From Patella vulgata (taxonomy: Eukaryota > Mollusca > Gastropoda > Patellidae), in NCBI RefSeq assembly GCF_932274485.2, contig NC_065882.2, forward strand, positions 60,363,431-60,427,430: a DNA stretch of 64,000 nt, written 5' to 3'. The translations under genes and the position numbers were made by a program. Below the pieces are notes generated by a model that saw only the letters and a list, made by a program, of their open reading frames with translations, was not told the DNA's origin and made no database searches. Positions 1 through 13,100 of the stretch are shown here, piece after piece. Numbering within the stretch: the stretch's first letter is position 1; each line of letters starts with the position of its first letter.

Positions 1-74
1 CGTCTCATTGCAAATTAAACGTAACACACTAAAGCAAAGATACGGTAAGCAGTAAATCTTATGCAGGAACCGAT

Positions 75-320
75 AGGAAAGCAAACATGGATAGATAAAC
101 CAGCACGCGGCAGTTTTCACCAACCCTTCCTTGAAGTGTCAAATTTGACAATGGACCCCTCCTACGTGTATGGCGCTATTACGTGTCGCACGTACAGCTC
201 AGTGGTTCTGTTGGGGCGATAAGTTCTTCATCTGTGAACATAATCTCAAAGCATGTCAAGTGTCCATGACTATTTATCATAGGTATTTGCATTTCAATAT
301 CCCCTACTTTTTTTGAAGAG
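75..320. mobile_element. DNA transposon (MITE), right part, copy 1
   Basis: From about 80 this closely matches 47268-47516, including GGATAGATAAACCAGCACGC and the terminal AATATCCCCTAC..GAAGAG. The second copy shows both ends as inverted repeats with TA target duplication. The left end of this copy is not recognisable. Confidence 0.7.
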
Positions 321-586
321 TATATGATGAATGAAAATGAAAGACGATATACACAGATCTGGAAAATTCAGTATCTGTTACACTTTATAGCTTGGCCATC
401 ATAGAGCTACAAAATTCGGGCAAACATTTGGGAATATTCTACCAAAGTCAAGGAAGACATCCCGGACAGTAAAAGCTTATATAAAAATATTAAGAAAATA
501 ACAGTGATGGAAAATTAATTCCAACTATAGTCATACAAAATTCTCGATAAACCGACTACTTCTTATTAATCAACGTTAATGGAAAA

Positions 587-868
587 TTAAATCCTAATAA
601 TAATCATACAAAATTCTTGATAAACAGAGTTCTTAATTTTAGCCTTATTTCGATAACTGTCAGCTTTGTTCGTGTTTTGGAATTGGGACGCATTCACACG
701 ATCAAAACAACTACATGTAAAATCGCAGTTAAAAAGGTCATAAACGCATATGGCGGTTTCATCATTACGATAGGTAAAGGCCCCGTCTTCGGAATAAGCA
801 GGAATCACGCAGAACTGTCGCAATGAAGAATTTTCAAAATTCGCGCCACGTTTGGGAAGGAATTTCAA
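587..868. other. Non-coding stretch between mobile elements
   Basis: Open frames on both strands here overlap and lack coding features. I see no gene in 330-860. Confidence 0.4.
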
Positions 869-870
869 AT

Positions 871-1618
871 CGGCTGGACGATTTACCCAATACTACCCAA
901 TACCACCCGATTACCACTCCAATATCACCAAATACTACCCAATACTACAACATAATGGTGCCAAATGAGCATATTATTTGATTTTTGTCAAAAATAGTGA
1001 TATATATCGTGGGAAATGTACTTCAAATGTGATTACCGATGCCTGGCTGTTCCATTTGCCTCCCTATATCACCCAAATCAAGTAAATAATAACCCAATAC
1101 TACCAAATACTACCAAATACTACCCAATATTATAAAATACAAACCTAATATCGTCAATTAGCAGCACACCAGTATCATAATTGCAACGAATATTCGATAA
1201 TTTACAGAAAATTGAAATATTTACGCAGTTATTTCCCTTTACAACTGACAAATAGATTTTAGTTTAGATAGCTACTCAAATTAATCATCTTGTTGATCAA
1301 TTAATCAGTTTGTTTCCAAGACGACGAAGTTAAAATAAGGAAAACAAGTTATTATAGATGCCTCCGCTATAGTGTATTCCTACAATATTACACGTTAAAA
1401 GCATATCAATATATAACATAACATAAACAAAATTTTTTTAACAGAAGTTAACAAAGATTTAAAAATGCATTACCATAAAATCAGTTTATAAAATAAACAG
1501 CCAAACGTCCAAATAAAAGAGTATTCAAAAGTCCTCTTATACTATAATTGGTGATATTGAGGTGGTATTGGGGTGGTATTGTGTGGTATTGGGTAGTATT
1601 GGGTAAATCGTCCAACCC
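871..1618. mobile_element. Long-TIR DNA transposon, MULE-like MITE, with 9-bp target duplication
   Basis: The ends are inverted repeats of about 60 bp. The left end reads GGACGATTTACCCAATACTA and the right end is its reverse complement (TAGTATTGGGTAAATCGTCC). Both ends are rich in ATACTACCCA-type units. ATTTCAAAT occurs immediately left (862-870) and right (1619-1627), a 9-bp direct repeat. Long TIRs plus 9-bp duplications are the Mutator (MULE) signature. No transposase is inside the 748 bp, so it is non-autonomous. The TSD and TIR are seen; the family is inferred. Confidence 0.75.
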
Positions 1619-1639
1619 ATTTCAAATTGACCAAAATTC

Positions 1640-2535
1640 TAACAATTTTGGAGGGATGCACCTCGAATGTATTTTGGACACTGTAGGAGTACATTATTTA
1701 GAATGCTGTTAGAATGAAGTCAGACTATTTAGAATGCAACTCGAATGTCGTACGTGTGACGGAAGGTGCCTCGAATGCTGTACGAATTCGCCTCGAATGC
1801 AGCCAGAACGCTCCCGTAAAGGCCGATAAATATGCTTCGAACGTCCATACTCCACACATAATGCTACTCAAATACTTAGAATGTACTTGGAATGTACATA
1901 GATTCCGACAGCAATCGAACTGCATTCTGAACATTCTATTCTGTCAGGATTTGTAGTGGCTTGCCGTTTTCATTCTCCCTCGAAAGCGACCAGAATATTT
2001 CGAATGCTGTTGGAATACCGGAAGAATATTTAGAATGCTGTCAGGAGTACATTTGGAATACATTTTGAATGTCGTTCGATATTTCTCCACTTCGAAAATG
2101 CCCCTCGAATGTTATGAGCATGTGCAAAACATTCGGGTCGGCCACAAGAATGGGCCCGAATATTTGGAATGCACTCAGAAGTTTTAGAATGCATTTCGAA
2201 TATCCAGGAATATATAAATAATTTTCATTCCGACGACATTCTTGTCTACGATATCACACTTGGTGGAAGTGGACCTAAAACTCCAGGAATGAACCAACGA
2301 ACGACGGCATTCCAACTTATCCCGCTTCTAGTGTGACTAGGGTTTAAGCCAGTAGAAGTGTAAGTTGTATGTTGTTTGATTTCTGCTGTGTATTGTCCAT
2401 GATTGGTATCGTCCATGAAGATATCTCTTTGTCGAAATATTTGTAATTAAAGTAATAATTTATTTACAGTATATCAATAAATCAGACGAATGGTATATCA
2501 CTACAAAACTATTCTCGTATTCACAAGCCGCCCGG
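1640..2535 (+). repeat. Candidate solo LTR fossil (GAATG-rich U3, TATA box, poly(A) signal)
   Basis: 1680-2210 carries well over a dozen degenerate GAATGC/GAATGT units. A TATA box (TATATAAATA) follows at 2211 and AATAAA at 2476. This order (repeated U3, TATA, R, poly(A) signal, short U5) suggests a solitary LTR of an old retroelement. Exact ends and a target duplication were not found. A promoter-bearing repeat of another type is possible. Confidence 0.4.
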
Positions 2536-2731
2536 GAGTCAAGGCCAGCTTTCCTTAAAGTCTGATTTGTCGCCGTCAGTCGGTTTTCTAATTGGACATG
2601 TTCCAAATTACATACCCATGTTTATTTACTTTTCTTTTCAAAGAATGTTTTGATTCAGATGATGTCCGAATAGGGATTGACGAAGAGCCAAAACTTACGA
2701 AAACTCCCCGCTCGCTACAATATTTTATATC

Positions 2732-2908
2732 TAGGTCTATACATATTAATTACACTTATATGGATATACTACTTCTGAATTTATTAACATCTGTATGTGT
2801 ATCGAAACGTAGCATGTTAATAAATTCAGAAGTTGTATATCCATATAAGTGTTTTTAATTTGTGAAATCTACCTCTATATGTCTTACAAGGATTAGGTCT
2901 ATACATAT
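2732..2908. repeat. Foldback element between 15-bp direct repeats
   Basis: Arms of about 40 bp (2752-2790 and 2814-2852; TTCTGAATTTATTAACAT and its complement) enclose a loop of about 23 bp. TAGGTCTATACATAT occurs at 2732-2746 and 2894-2908, directly repeated on each side. Confidence 0.65.
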
Positions 2909-2909
2909 A

Positions 2910-3914
2910 TTTAACTTTACATATAAATGTAATACAATATCTTCAAGCCTTTTATCAATAATCATGTTGGTAATTACTACTATCAGTCGAAAACCGCGGT
3001 TGGACGGTGGCAAATCTTCTCAGTGACATATCCATGTGTTAATGAATCTTGTTATATAGTACACAGTACTATATATTGATTATTATCAATTAGTGAATTG
3101 ATAAAGCTATAAAATCTTGTCAAAATAATAAAATTCGGAACTGTATCACAAGTTGTGGTATTAATTTCCGAACTGCGTTTTTTGTTTGAGCTACAGTATA
3201 ATGTTTCTCAATTAATAGAGTATGTTTCCTGGCATCTGTATATGCAGAACTGGTGGTAGCGTGCGTTACAACACTGTCGTCCTGCAGATAGAAATGATTT
3301 AGTCTTAACTTACAATGAATATTACTATTATTAGTACTGACTCAAGGATAATGATTCTAATCGTGTTTACTTATGGGTTGTTACATTGCCTGCAAAAATC
3401 CAAATCGAAAGAACCAACAGATTTAAAGAGTCCGAATTCATTTTTGTTGAATTATAAATGACCGCCATTTTTAATCCACTTCATTTTCACGCATCTATCT
3501 GGATTCGAATTTGAAAAACTCTAGGATTTTTAGTAATGAAACACGCCTTAAGTCTACACCTATTCACTGATATGTTTAGGAAAAGATAGGCATCTAGCTC
3601 ATATTCATATGCAAATTATATGTTAATTTAATGGACATGATCTTTCTTATACCGTTAATGCATTTATGTTCGTTGGCACAGTTGCAAGTTTTATATGGAA
3701 GACATTTTGATGGACATCGATCCCGGAGTAATTATCTCTTCATTAGTTTCCATTTTTACTATAATGGTTGTGAACAACACCTTTTGATGTGCGGAAAGGA
3801 CTTGATTCTCATAAAAGACTGGCCCAAATCAAAATTAATTCTGTGTGACAGTTAGATTAATGTTCTAATACATCCATTTGGTCATCTGTAATTACCTCTT
3901 CGTATTACAATTAA
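2910..3914. other. No gene seen upstream of exon A1
   Basis: AT-rich. Short open frames (e.g. 3631-3855) show no domain or splice support. A promoter of the set A transcript could lie here, but no convincing core promoter was identified. Confidence 0.4.
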
Positions 3915-3986
3915 GTTCTGTTTCTCTTTTGTGGTAGCAGTGGTGGTAGAATAATTACCAACCGGATTTGTAAGACAGAAGTCGTC

Positions 3987-4124
3987 ATGTTCCGCCTTCT
4001 CCACGAGTTTGTTGTAAAAAACATCCTGGTGAAAATCATACACAACAATGTGAGTAACATATCTATTCCTGAAAACAGTACGCCATCGATGCCGGATATA
4101 TACAACCGTTACAGTTTCGTACAG
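3987..4124 (+). CDS. GPCR exon A1: extracellular N-terminus, set A
   Basis: ATG at 3987 opens 46 codons ending in CAG followed by donor GTAAAT at 4125, phase 0. The peptide contains three N-glycosylation sequons (NVS, NIS, NST) before a Tyr/Pro-rich stretch ending YSFVQ, as expected for a receptor N-terminus. It joins in phase 0 to the acceptor at 8823. Exon A2 has no in-frame ATG back to a stop at 8752, so it needs an upstream exon such as this one. The frame stays open upstream to 3915, and a possible acceptor (TTTTGTGGTAGCAG) ends at 3940. The mRNA may therefore start in an earlier noncoding exon. No typical signal peptide is seen. Confidence 0.68.
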
Positions 4125-7100
4125 GTAAATAATTGAATTAACGGTTGTCTACCTTTAAACAGATTTGACATCCATAAGCATAACATTTATCGGAATTTTT
4201 CTCCCCGATTAATTTGTGGGTAAGCTAGATGAGAGCTAGATTTATATGCGCACGCTCACTTGCCTAATAGGAGTAAGACAGAAATATATGGTGTAATTTG
4301 TAGAAATAGAAATGTGGTTTAACGTCTACTCGATACAAACTAGGTCATTCCGGGACTATCATATGGTTTTTTAATTTTATTTCAATAATTCGCTTGCGCG
4401 TAGGGGTCTTTAGCAGTGGTAGAAACCGGAGGACGCGGAGAAAACCCACGAGGTTGTACAGGCGACCCTACTCCTTGTCACGTACAACCGGGGATTAGGT
4501 GTAATTTGTCAATTTTCTAAATGTTATTTGTTTTGATAATTTTAACATTAAACGTCCTGAACTACCTGCACCATTATATCTGTATTGCCTAATATTAGTG
4601 TTTTGTAGGTTTCTAAATTATGAATAATAACAAATTACTTTAATAACGAACTTATTCGCTCAAGGACAAACATATGAATAGGTTATACACTGGGCACAAT
4701 TCTGTGGAATAAAATTGCTGTTTGTTTATTAGTGAGCGATGTTTGATAAAGACCTGAGAAGACTCGATGAAACAGTTTATTCGTATATCCGCTTTTTTAT
4801 TAAGTACAAAACAAATTCTTTAATGATCGTCTAACTAATGGTGTTTAGAGAGACTTTCCTTCGCGTAGGCTACGATTGCTACGGCTGGCATCAGTACAGG
4901 ATAAGACTTGAATGAATGACTACCATTTCTACGCTATTAAAACCACGATTTCAATCGTATTGCGAATCGTGATAGTGGGAACCTAGCATAAGTGATTTTT
5001 GAAAAAAAAAACATTTCGTGGCCCGCTTAAACATGGGCTACGAATGCCATGAATCATCCGAATCCAAGTTAGTAAGTGATTTTATTTTGGTTGTTACACA
5101 TTCGTATTGTTCGTAGCTGTTCTTAGTTTGGCCTTTCGTGGCCGGTCTACGAATTTCGGAATTCTTAGGTGTATCGTAAACCCACCGTAGCCTTTTCTTA
5201 TCGTCTGTAACAGCTTCCAATGCGATTCTTTGGCGAATAGCGCCAAATATCGTAAACTTTTCGTGGAGAGCGTAATGTATTGGTAATTGAATTCGAAATA
5301 TTCGTAAGCAGTTAGGCGCATTCGTCACTGACTAATTTTTAAATTCTTCATTTCGTACCTTTATCGTGACCCGGACTAAAGTAACTGTAATCAAACTAAT
5401 CCTATTGTTAGTTTTAATCCCTTGGCTCTCAATTTCCCACGAAGGGGTAAGGCGTTCTGAAGTTTCAGACTGTTCCGTTCCTAAAAAAACACGCCTTTGT
5501 GCGAAGAACTCGTTAAAATGTCACTCAGTAATTGTATTCGTGTACTGGGTATTTCTAGTTCAATTACCAAATGAAACAAAAAGAATACGTTATCTGAATG
5601 ATTAACAGAACTTTATTATTTATCTGGAAAAAATTAAACAAAACAGCGTGACTTCATTTTGGCCTTTCGGGCCAACGGCCCAAAAAGGACTTATTGCATG
5701 TCCCTTGCGGTCGTTTGTATTGCAATTTGGACTTCACTTGATAAAACTTGTGTAAACACTTCAGATAACAGAACATCAGCATATTGATAGAATTCTATTA
5801 TGAATAATAACATGGAATAGAAATAAGTCGGAAGGAACTTTATTCCACGTCTCTCTTCTCAGTCTCTGTCAGAAAACTCTGTCGTTATATATACCTGTCA
5901 ATGGGGCAAGTTGATAAGAAAGTGGGTTTCGAAACACAAGATCATCAATATATAATATAGAGGTTTTTTTTATATACCACATGTTATCGGATGAAATTAG
6001 CTGATTGGTATGAATTCCACGGCATCGTCAATAACATGTGGATTTATTAACTTTGTAAATAAAACATACGAATTATGTGCTTATGTAGATGTTAAAAGCC
6101 TATCATATACTATCAAAAACAGGCGTGGTTCAGTGCATATAAATAAATGTCAATATAGAGAATATAGTCTAAATTTGATGAAAGTTATGGAGCTGTCACA
6201 TATGGGATATGTGTTATTATGCGCAGGTATCAATCAATTGAAACTATTAATCTAAGACAATTGATTTGTAGTACTCGTTGACACGTTCCGGGGTGATCTA
6301 CTGGATTAATCAATTTATTGAATGCTGCAATCCGGGGTGTGATTGGCACATTATGTTAACTTCAGGCTTAGTTAAAATAGGATTATAAAATCGCTAGAAC
6401 ACTAAGAATAACAAGAACTTCGCTAACGCTGCAATATACGTCCACATTCCTGTTTTGATTGATATGGTACTTTTTAAAATGAAGAGAATGACATATGAAA
6501 TGGCTGCAATGACTGTAATGTGACAAGATGAAACGAAGGCTAGGCATTGGATTTGTTTTGCCAAATTTACAGACTAAATATTCACACAAAAGTGGGTATG
6601 ACACTGCCCCAGGGACCGGGACATACACCAAAATAAATGGTTGCTATCCTTACAGTATAAGGAATAAATATGCCAAGTTCCAAGATGATCTATTTATAAT
6701 TCCAGTCTGTAGACAAAAAACAAAAAAAAATGGGCGTGGCTCTACCCCTGGGGTTGGACATGGACCAATATAAATAGGTACAACTCTATGATGGATCATT
6801 CCGAAATGATCGGACATGCACCAAAAATAATAGAGGTCATCCTTAGGGTATAAGGAATACGTATGATCAATTAAGAATTGTGGCCTGTAAGCGACACACA
6901 AAAGAAATGGGTGTTGCTCTGCCGTGGGAGTTAGGCGCGTACCACAAAAAATAGGCATGTTACTTAGGGTATAAGGTATAAGTATGCAAAGTTTCAAGAT
7001 GAAACGTTAAAAAAGCGGCCTGTAGACGGCAAATGGGCGTGGCTTTGCCCCCGGGGTCGGGAATGCACAAAAAACAATAGGGATAATTCTTAAGGTATAA

Positions 7101-10100
7101 GGAATACGTATGTAAAGTTTCAAGACGATCAGTTAAGAATTGCGACTTTTAGGCGACACACAGACACATACATACACACAGACAGGGGCAACGGCAATAT
7201 ACGTATAAAAATGATTGTCAGAATATTGTCGCCAAAATAAGATTTTAAACACCACTTTCAATTGGTGTCAGGTATGCACAATTCAATAGGGATCATTCTT
7301 AGGGTATAAGGAATACGTACGTAAAGTTTCAAGGCGATCAGTTAAGAATTGCGACCTGTAGGCGACAGACAGACACACACATACACACACACAGGGGCGA
7401 CGGCAATATACGTCCACATTATGAATGTGGACGTATAAAAATGATTATCAGAATTGTCGCCAAAATAAGATTTTAAACACCACTTTCAAATTTATTTCGC
7501 AAATTGCAGCTTTGGCGACCGCCAAGCGTAAGTAAAAACACAAAACCCCATCTGATTTTAATAAGATTGGGATCCAAATGACATCGAGAGTTTTTAGGGC
7601 ACTTTGAAAGTTAATATTTAGAGAACTTCCACTTTAACATTATTTGTAGGAATATTGACTTTGTAGTACCTTGTAGAAATTTGTATATATATATATATAG
7701 ATGTATGGTGCATTGGTAGGACAGATAGATACATTTAAATTTAAATAATAATATAAGATACAGAAATTTTAAATGTTGATATAATCTAACTACCGATAAG
7801 AGTTTTACAAGGGCTTTCTGCTCAATTATACAAATTTGTTTTTATTGGTAGCGAATGAACTACTGTCTTACCTTGTTTCATATTTCATGCTAAAATGCAA
7901 ATACACAGACTTATAATGTAGTCCATAGAGTCCAAAATAATACTGGTCTCAATGGTAATAGTATGGATCAATCCTTACCTGGGATTATGGTCTAAAGTTT
8001 GCATTAATTTAACCAGTTTAAAGCAAATACTGCTTATTTTTGAAAGACATGATTATGGTTATTATTTTCAAGATCAGTGAATGTCTGCAGTGAGAAATAT
8101 TACAATACGATAACCTAACTTGTCAATTTTTATCAAAAAGAATACAAATCAGGCATCAAATAAATTTTCTTTACAAAATGTGTTATATTGATGTTAAAAA
8201 TGTCTTGCAGTATTTGCTTTAGGTGTTGACGACAAAGAAAATAACTAAGTCAGTTGATTTTATGTTTTTAAGTGATTCGGTACTGTCGTAACAACTCGAT
8301 TAGTTCATTTAATGAATCTATCCTTCCCACATACAATACCACCATCAGCTTAGCCTCGGATAAATAAGTGTGGACAGTTGCTGCAATAGAAATGCGGACC
8401 ACAGTCTATGGTCGGTCAAGACGTATATGATCACCAAAAAAGAGTCCTAGTCCAAAATCCGTTTTCAAATGGGTCAAATTGGCAAAAATCCAAAATGGCC
8501 GCCGGTTTTGGTCTGTAAATTCCAACTTCCACACAATTATCATAATATGGTCGAGTCTGGTATCCAAATATACGTTTTGGAGGTAACTGAATCCATTTGT
8601 ATGCATACAACGTTTTGTGATTAGTGATACCACGGAGTCCATATTGGGGGTAATTCGCGATAGCGGCTAGTTTGGGCGGGACAATTCGAATTTTAAACCC
8701 GAGTTGGGTATATTATAGCTAAAATTAGAATTTTGTAAAATTATATAGGCTTAAGGTATTCTAATTCACTATGATCGACAGGTCAGATTATGGAACCTAC
8801 GGCTATTTGTTTACTTCTTTAAGGTTTTGGATGAGTTTGAAGATGATGCCATACAGGTAGAGAGCGCACCAATAATTATTCTGATATCTCTCTACATACC
8901 AATATTTCTCCTAGCTATTCTTGGTAATTTATCGGTGTTTACTATTATATTGATGAATCCTGCTTTACGGACGATGACAAATTTGTTACTTGTTAATCTA
9001 ACAATGGCTGATCTGGCAGGTAAGTACCAATAGCCTGTTTCTCTTCTGAAAAAATACGTGATTGTTATTTTGGTTGTTCTATTACAACGCACAACTACTA
9101 GTAACTAATAGGTTGGAGTAAATGTATAGCCTTATCAAAAAGAATATTAGTCAAAAATGATAAAATCCGTTAGTCCTAACAAGTTAACATTATTGATTTC
9201 ACAGCACAGGCTAAAAGGCTACACATTTCTTTTAACGAACATCTAGGCCACAGTGGTAGCAGATCCACCTGTTTTGATTTAATTTTCTAAATTGCTTTTC
9301 GGTTATAATATATAATACATCATTTGGATATTTAGTCAGATAATTACAGCAGCTAATAAAACCGATATATTTAATGTATGCCATAGGTCATAAATTGTAA
9401 TTGAGCTGCAGAGGTAACACTCATGGGGCTGACGAGTAAAACGTTTGTTACTTTGTCAGGTCGTATCAACTTAACTTCTTTGCTCAAGACCCTTCTTCTA
9501 TGTTTCGATGGAACTCTGCCTTTTTTTTTCATTTATAAGCCACGTTTCAAATATATGATGCTAAAACTTAATTAAGGGCACCGTTTTAGCTGTCGTAAAT
9601 AGTTAAACTGGAAGTAGCATACCGATATGCATGTAATTATCCACCTTACATTTTTTAGTAACGGACCTATTAACTCAGTTATCCTTCCCCCTCAATTGGC
9701 AGATAATTCAAATCCCTTTCTTTAATTCTACACCAAAAAGTAAAAAAAAAAAGAAAATCGCCATGCGAAATAGAATCAGATTATGGAAACATTGCTGGTC
9801 TGGTGTTAAATATTAATTGAAGGGAAATAACTCCCCTGACATTCTGAGAAGAAAACATCATTGGTGATGTGTCAGACTACTTTAATCCTACCTATTATGT
9901 GATTTTATTCAGGTTCAGGCGTGAATATACTGTAAAAACCCGACCAGATTCTACAACATCGAAGTCTTATCCTGCCAACCCCTTCTGGTTCTTACCTATT
10001 TTTAACTTACAAATTAATGTTTCTAAAGCTAGATTAATAGACTACACGGGTCCGAAAAGAGCTTTTGTGCTAATGGGTGTGTGGATGTGGAGGCTGTTCT

Positions 10101-13100
10101 CGATAGCACATTTTTTCCTAAAGGTGGGTAAGGGGCTCTGCTTACGCCATATATGCACATTGCATAATTTAGCACAGATGACGCTGAACAATTTCCTAAC
10201 AGTTTTATGTTATACGGACTTCAGCTGCTAATCTAGCCTGGTTGGGGCGTGTCTTTTAGGGGTACCCCACCGCAGAAACTGTCTGGCAGTGGTCATTCAT
10301 GATCCCTGTGATGGTGCTGAACAACTTCCATGCAGTTTTAGGTGGTACGGACTTCAGCTAATCTAGCATAGTTGGGAGGCGTGGTATTCTGGGCGTGGAT
10401 ACCACACCCACCACCAGATACCCGTCAGACTTACATTCTCATGATACCAGAAATGCATGCATTGACACCATACAGGAGAAAATTGGTACATTTTTCGGCT
10501 AGACTGACCCACCTGGGCCTCTGGTCTATAACGCTGCAATACTCTTCTAAACGGAGGCCAGATATTAGCATGTTTTTATAACTTATAACTTCAATCTATA
10601 GAGCACATTAAACGTTGTGTATAGATCAACATATTATATTTGATAATGATCTCTGAGAGTAAATACCTGACCTCAATTGTGTAATTAATATAGAATCAAG
10701 ACAACGCCTAATAGGTTTAGTACAGCGGAGTGATACATTAGCAAGGAAATGAGTTATGGCGTGAATCATATTTTTCTTTATTACTCGTGAATGCCATCAA
10801 GATGGCTTCAAATACTCTGACGAAGCCTTTTAGTATAAAAGCTGACATCGAAAATAAGGCTAATAGAATAAGAAGCCGACGTTGTTATTTTCTGGTAGTA
10901 AAATAATCTGAGCAAACCTTCGTTTCAAAAAGGAATCTTTAGTGAAAAGCTATAAAAATAAATATTTATGGTGACATCCTCAGAAGTTCAATTGGTTAGA
11001 TATTAGAATCTGGCCACAACTCTCTCCACCATTAGTTACCCCCCTCTCCAATAATGACAGTTCCGTTTGGTGATTCGGTTTTTTCAACATACAATGTTAA
11101 ACAATAAAGACTCTTACATAATACATCTTTAACTACGAAGTATCTCCTCAAGGGGAAAGCCCCCTGACCAATACGATTCTGTGGGTGTTTTCCACATTAA
11201 AAGACAGGAGCGGACTAAAATTTCTCAGATACTGTATAGCGTTTCATAAGGTAGGCCTGAGTTAAAATCTAAAAATGCTTTCAAATTTACGTACAATATA
11301 TTTAGATGTCATTGGGAATTCTTACAGCCATCATGTAGATTTCTAGCACAAGCTGCCATAGCTGCCTGCTGGCCCGGGTTACATTGATTATAGTACTGGT
11401 TTTTTTTACTGCGAGGTCTATTAGAAAGTCGGTGGACCTTTACTGGCTATACTGCGAGGTTTATTAGAACGTTGATGGACCTTTACGTTCTAGTCTGTTG
11501 ATGTTTTGGCAAAAAATCGACTAATGATTGAGGAATAGTGACCCAACTGTCGTGCAATGTGTCTCAATAACATTTCAGCATTCCTTTTGCCATATTTTCG
11601 CTGTATCGATTTTAAAACTGACACATGGGGATTCTTACTTTCTTTGCGCCATGTGATATGAATCGTAGGAAAAGTCCCCCTACTAAATCATATTAAGTGA
11701 GTGATATTGAAATGGGTTCAGTCCGTCCGTCCTAGTTTTTTTCCGGAGCATAGTTCATAAAAATTTTTTATATCTTTATAAAACTTTGTATACCCATCTA
11801 TCTAATGTCTTGGTTGTGCTTTTTCCAAGATCTGGGATTACATATTCGTTGTGTTTCCACTTACGAGTCTTTCGTATACCGGTTATAGTCCTAAGCACAT
11901 CTTGTAAAACTTTCAGAATTAAATACCTTTATCAAATTGCTTATATCGGATGTGTTTTTTCCTAATTAGAAATTTTTTCTCATGAACAGCACAACAACCT
12001 AGTGTTGTAGTTGACGTGCCTTATGCTAATTATATCCTTTTTAGTTGAATTACTGTGTGGGTCCATGGGAACAAAAGCGCGTTCTTTCCATGTCAAATTT
12101 TAAAAATCTAAATCTTATTAATATATCATTATGAAACTTTGTACATACGTCAACCATTATAACAGTTGTGCATCTAATTCTGACAGTCTCAGTGGAATAA
12201 TTTCTGCGTTTTTATGAAAAAACATTTAGTTTTCAATTATTATAGTGTAATTTTGTAATCAAAACCCCCAACAAAAACGGGGGCGATAATTTGTATTTGA
12301 ACTTAATTCATGTTCAGTATTACCATGTTGTATAGTATCTGAATCTATTTGCAAAGCTATTTGGAGTATTGTTTTGTTTGTCATATTGAAATTCCCTATA
12401 CTCTGCGAAAGAATTGTGTATTTAAGGCCGGAGGCCTTTTATATTGAATACAATATTCATCTATTCTTATTATCTATTCTCTAAGAAATCGTGATTACAA
12501 ATAGAAAAAAGTAGACATTTAATACAGTTTGACGTATAAAGACCTCCTTATGGTTAAAAAAATATATATTTAAAAAGCTTTGTATTGTACAGATTACCAT
12601 ATTTAGACTTTTACATTATATAAAAAAAACAATAACTTTTCTTTCTTAGTTTTTACGCATTCTAATTTAATTACTTGTGGAAAATTGGCGGCCCTTTGTT
12701 CGTGTTGATGAAAATCAAAACACTATGCGAAGAGTATTCAGTTTTTACAGCGGCTTTACAAATTGCGAACTTAAAAACCAAATAAAGTATTAATAATATG
12801 GGCGAGAACTGTAATGCGTTATCACCGTCAAACAAAATATAAATTTTAATAATTTTACATAATATCATATTCTGAATAACCTTAGAAACATCACATTAAC
12901 GACAATGACTGGCCTCACAGCATACCATTTTGAGACATCTATGACGTGTGCGATTATAAGAAATAAGACAAGTACAACATCTTTATCTCGACAATAGATT
13001 CGGAACTTCATATCAGATCTTGCTAATTACAGTCTAAGTTAAATTTGAACTATTAGTCAGATAAAGTAAAATTAAAAACAAATTTTATGCCAAGCAATAC

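Noticed and set aside
617-868. Overlapping open frames on both strands
   Set aside because: Below 100 codons, no motif or splice support, and unrelated to the neighbouring elements.
6650-6997. 115-codon minus-strand open frame
   Set aside because: Contained in a degenerate tandem repeat; no family resemblance.
9869-10231. 120-codon plus-strand open frame between exons A2 and B
   Set aside because: Checked for a missing TM exon; it has no GPCR motifs, no splice support, and partly overlaps a duplicated unit.
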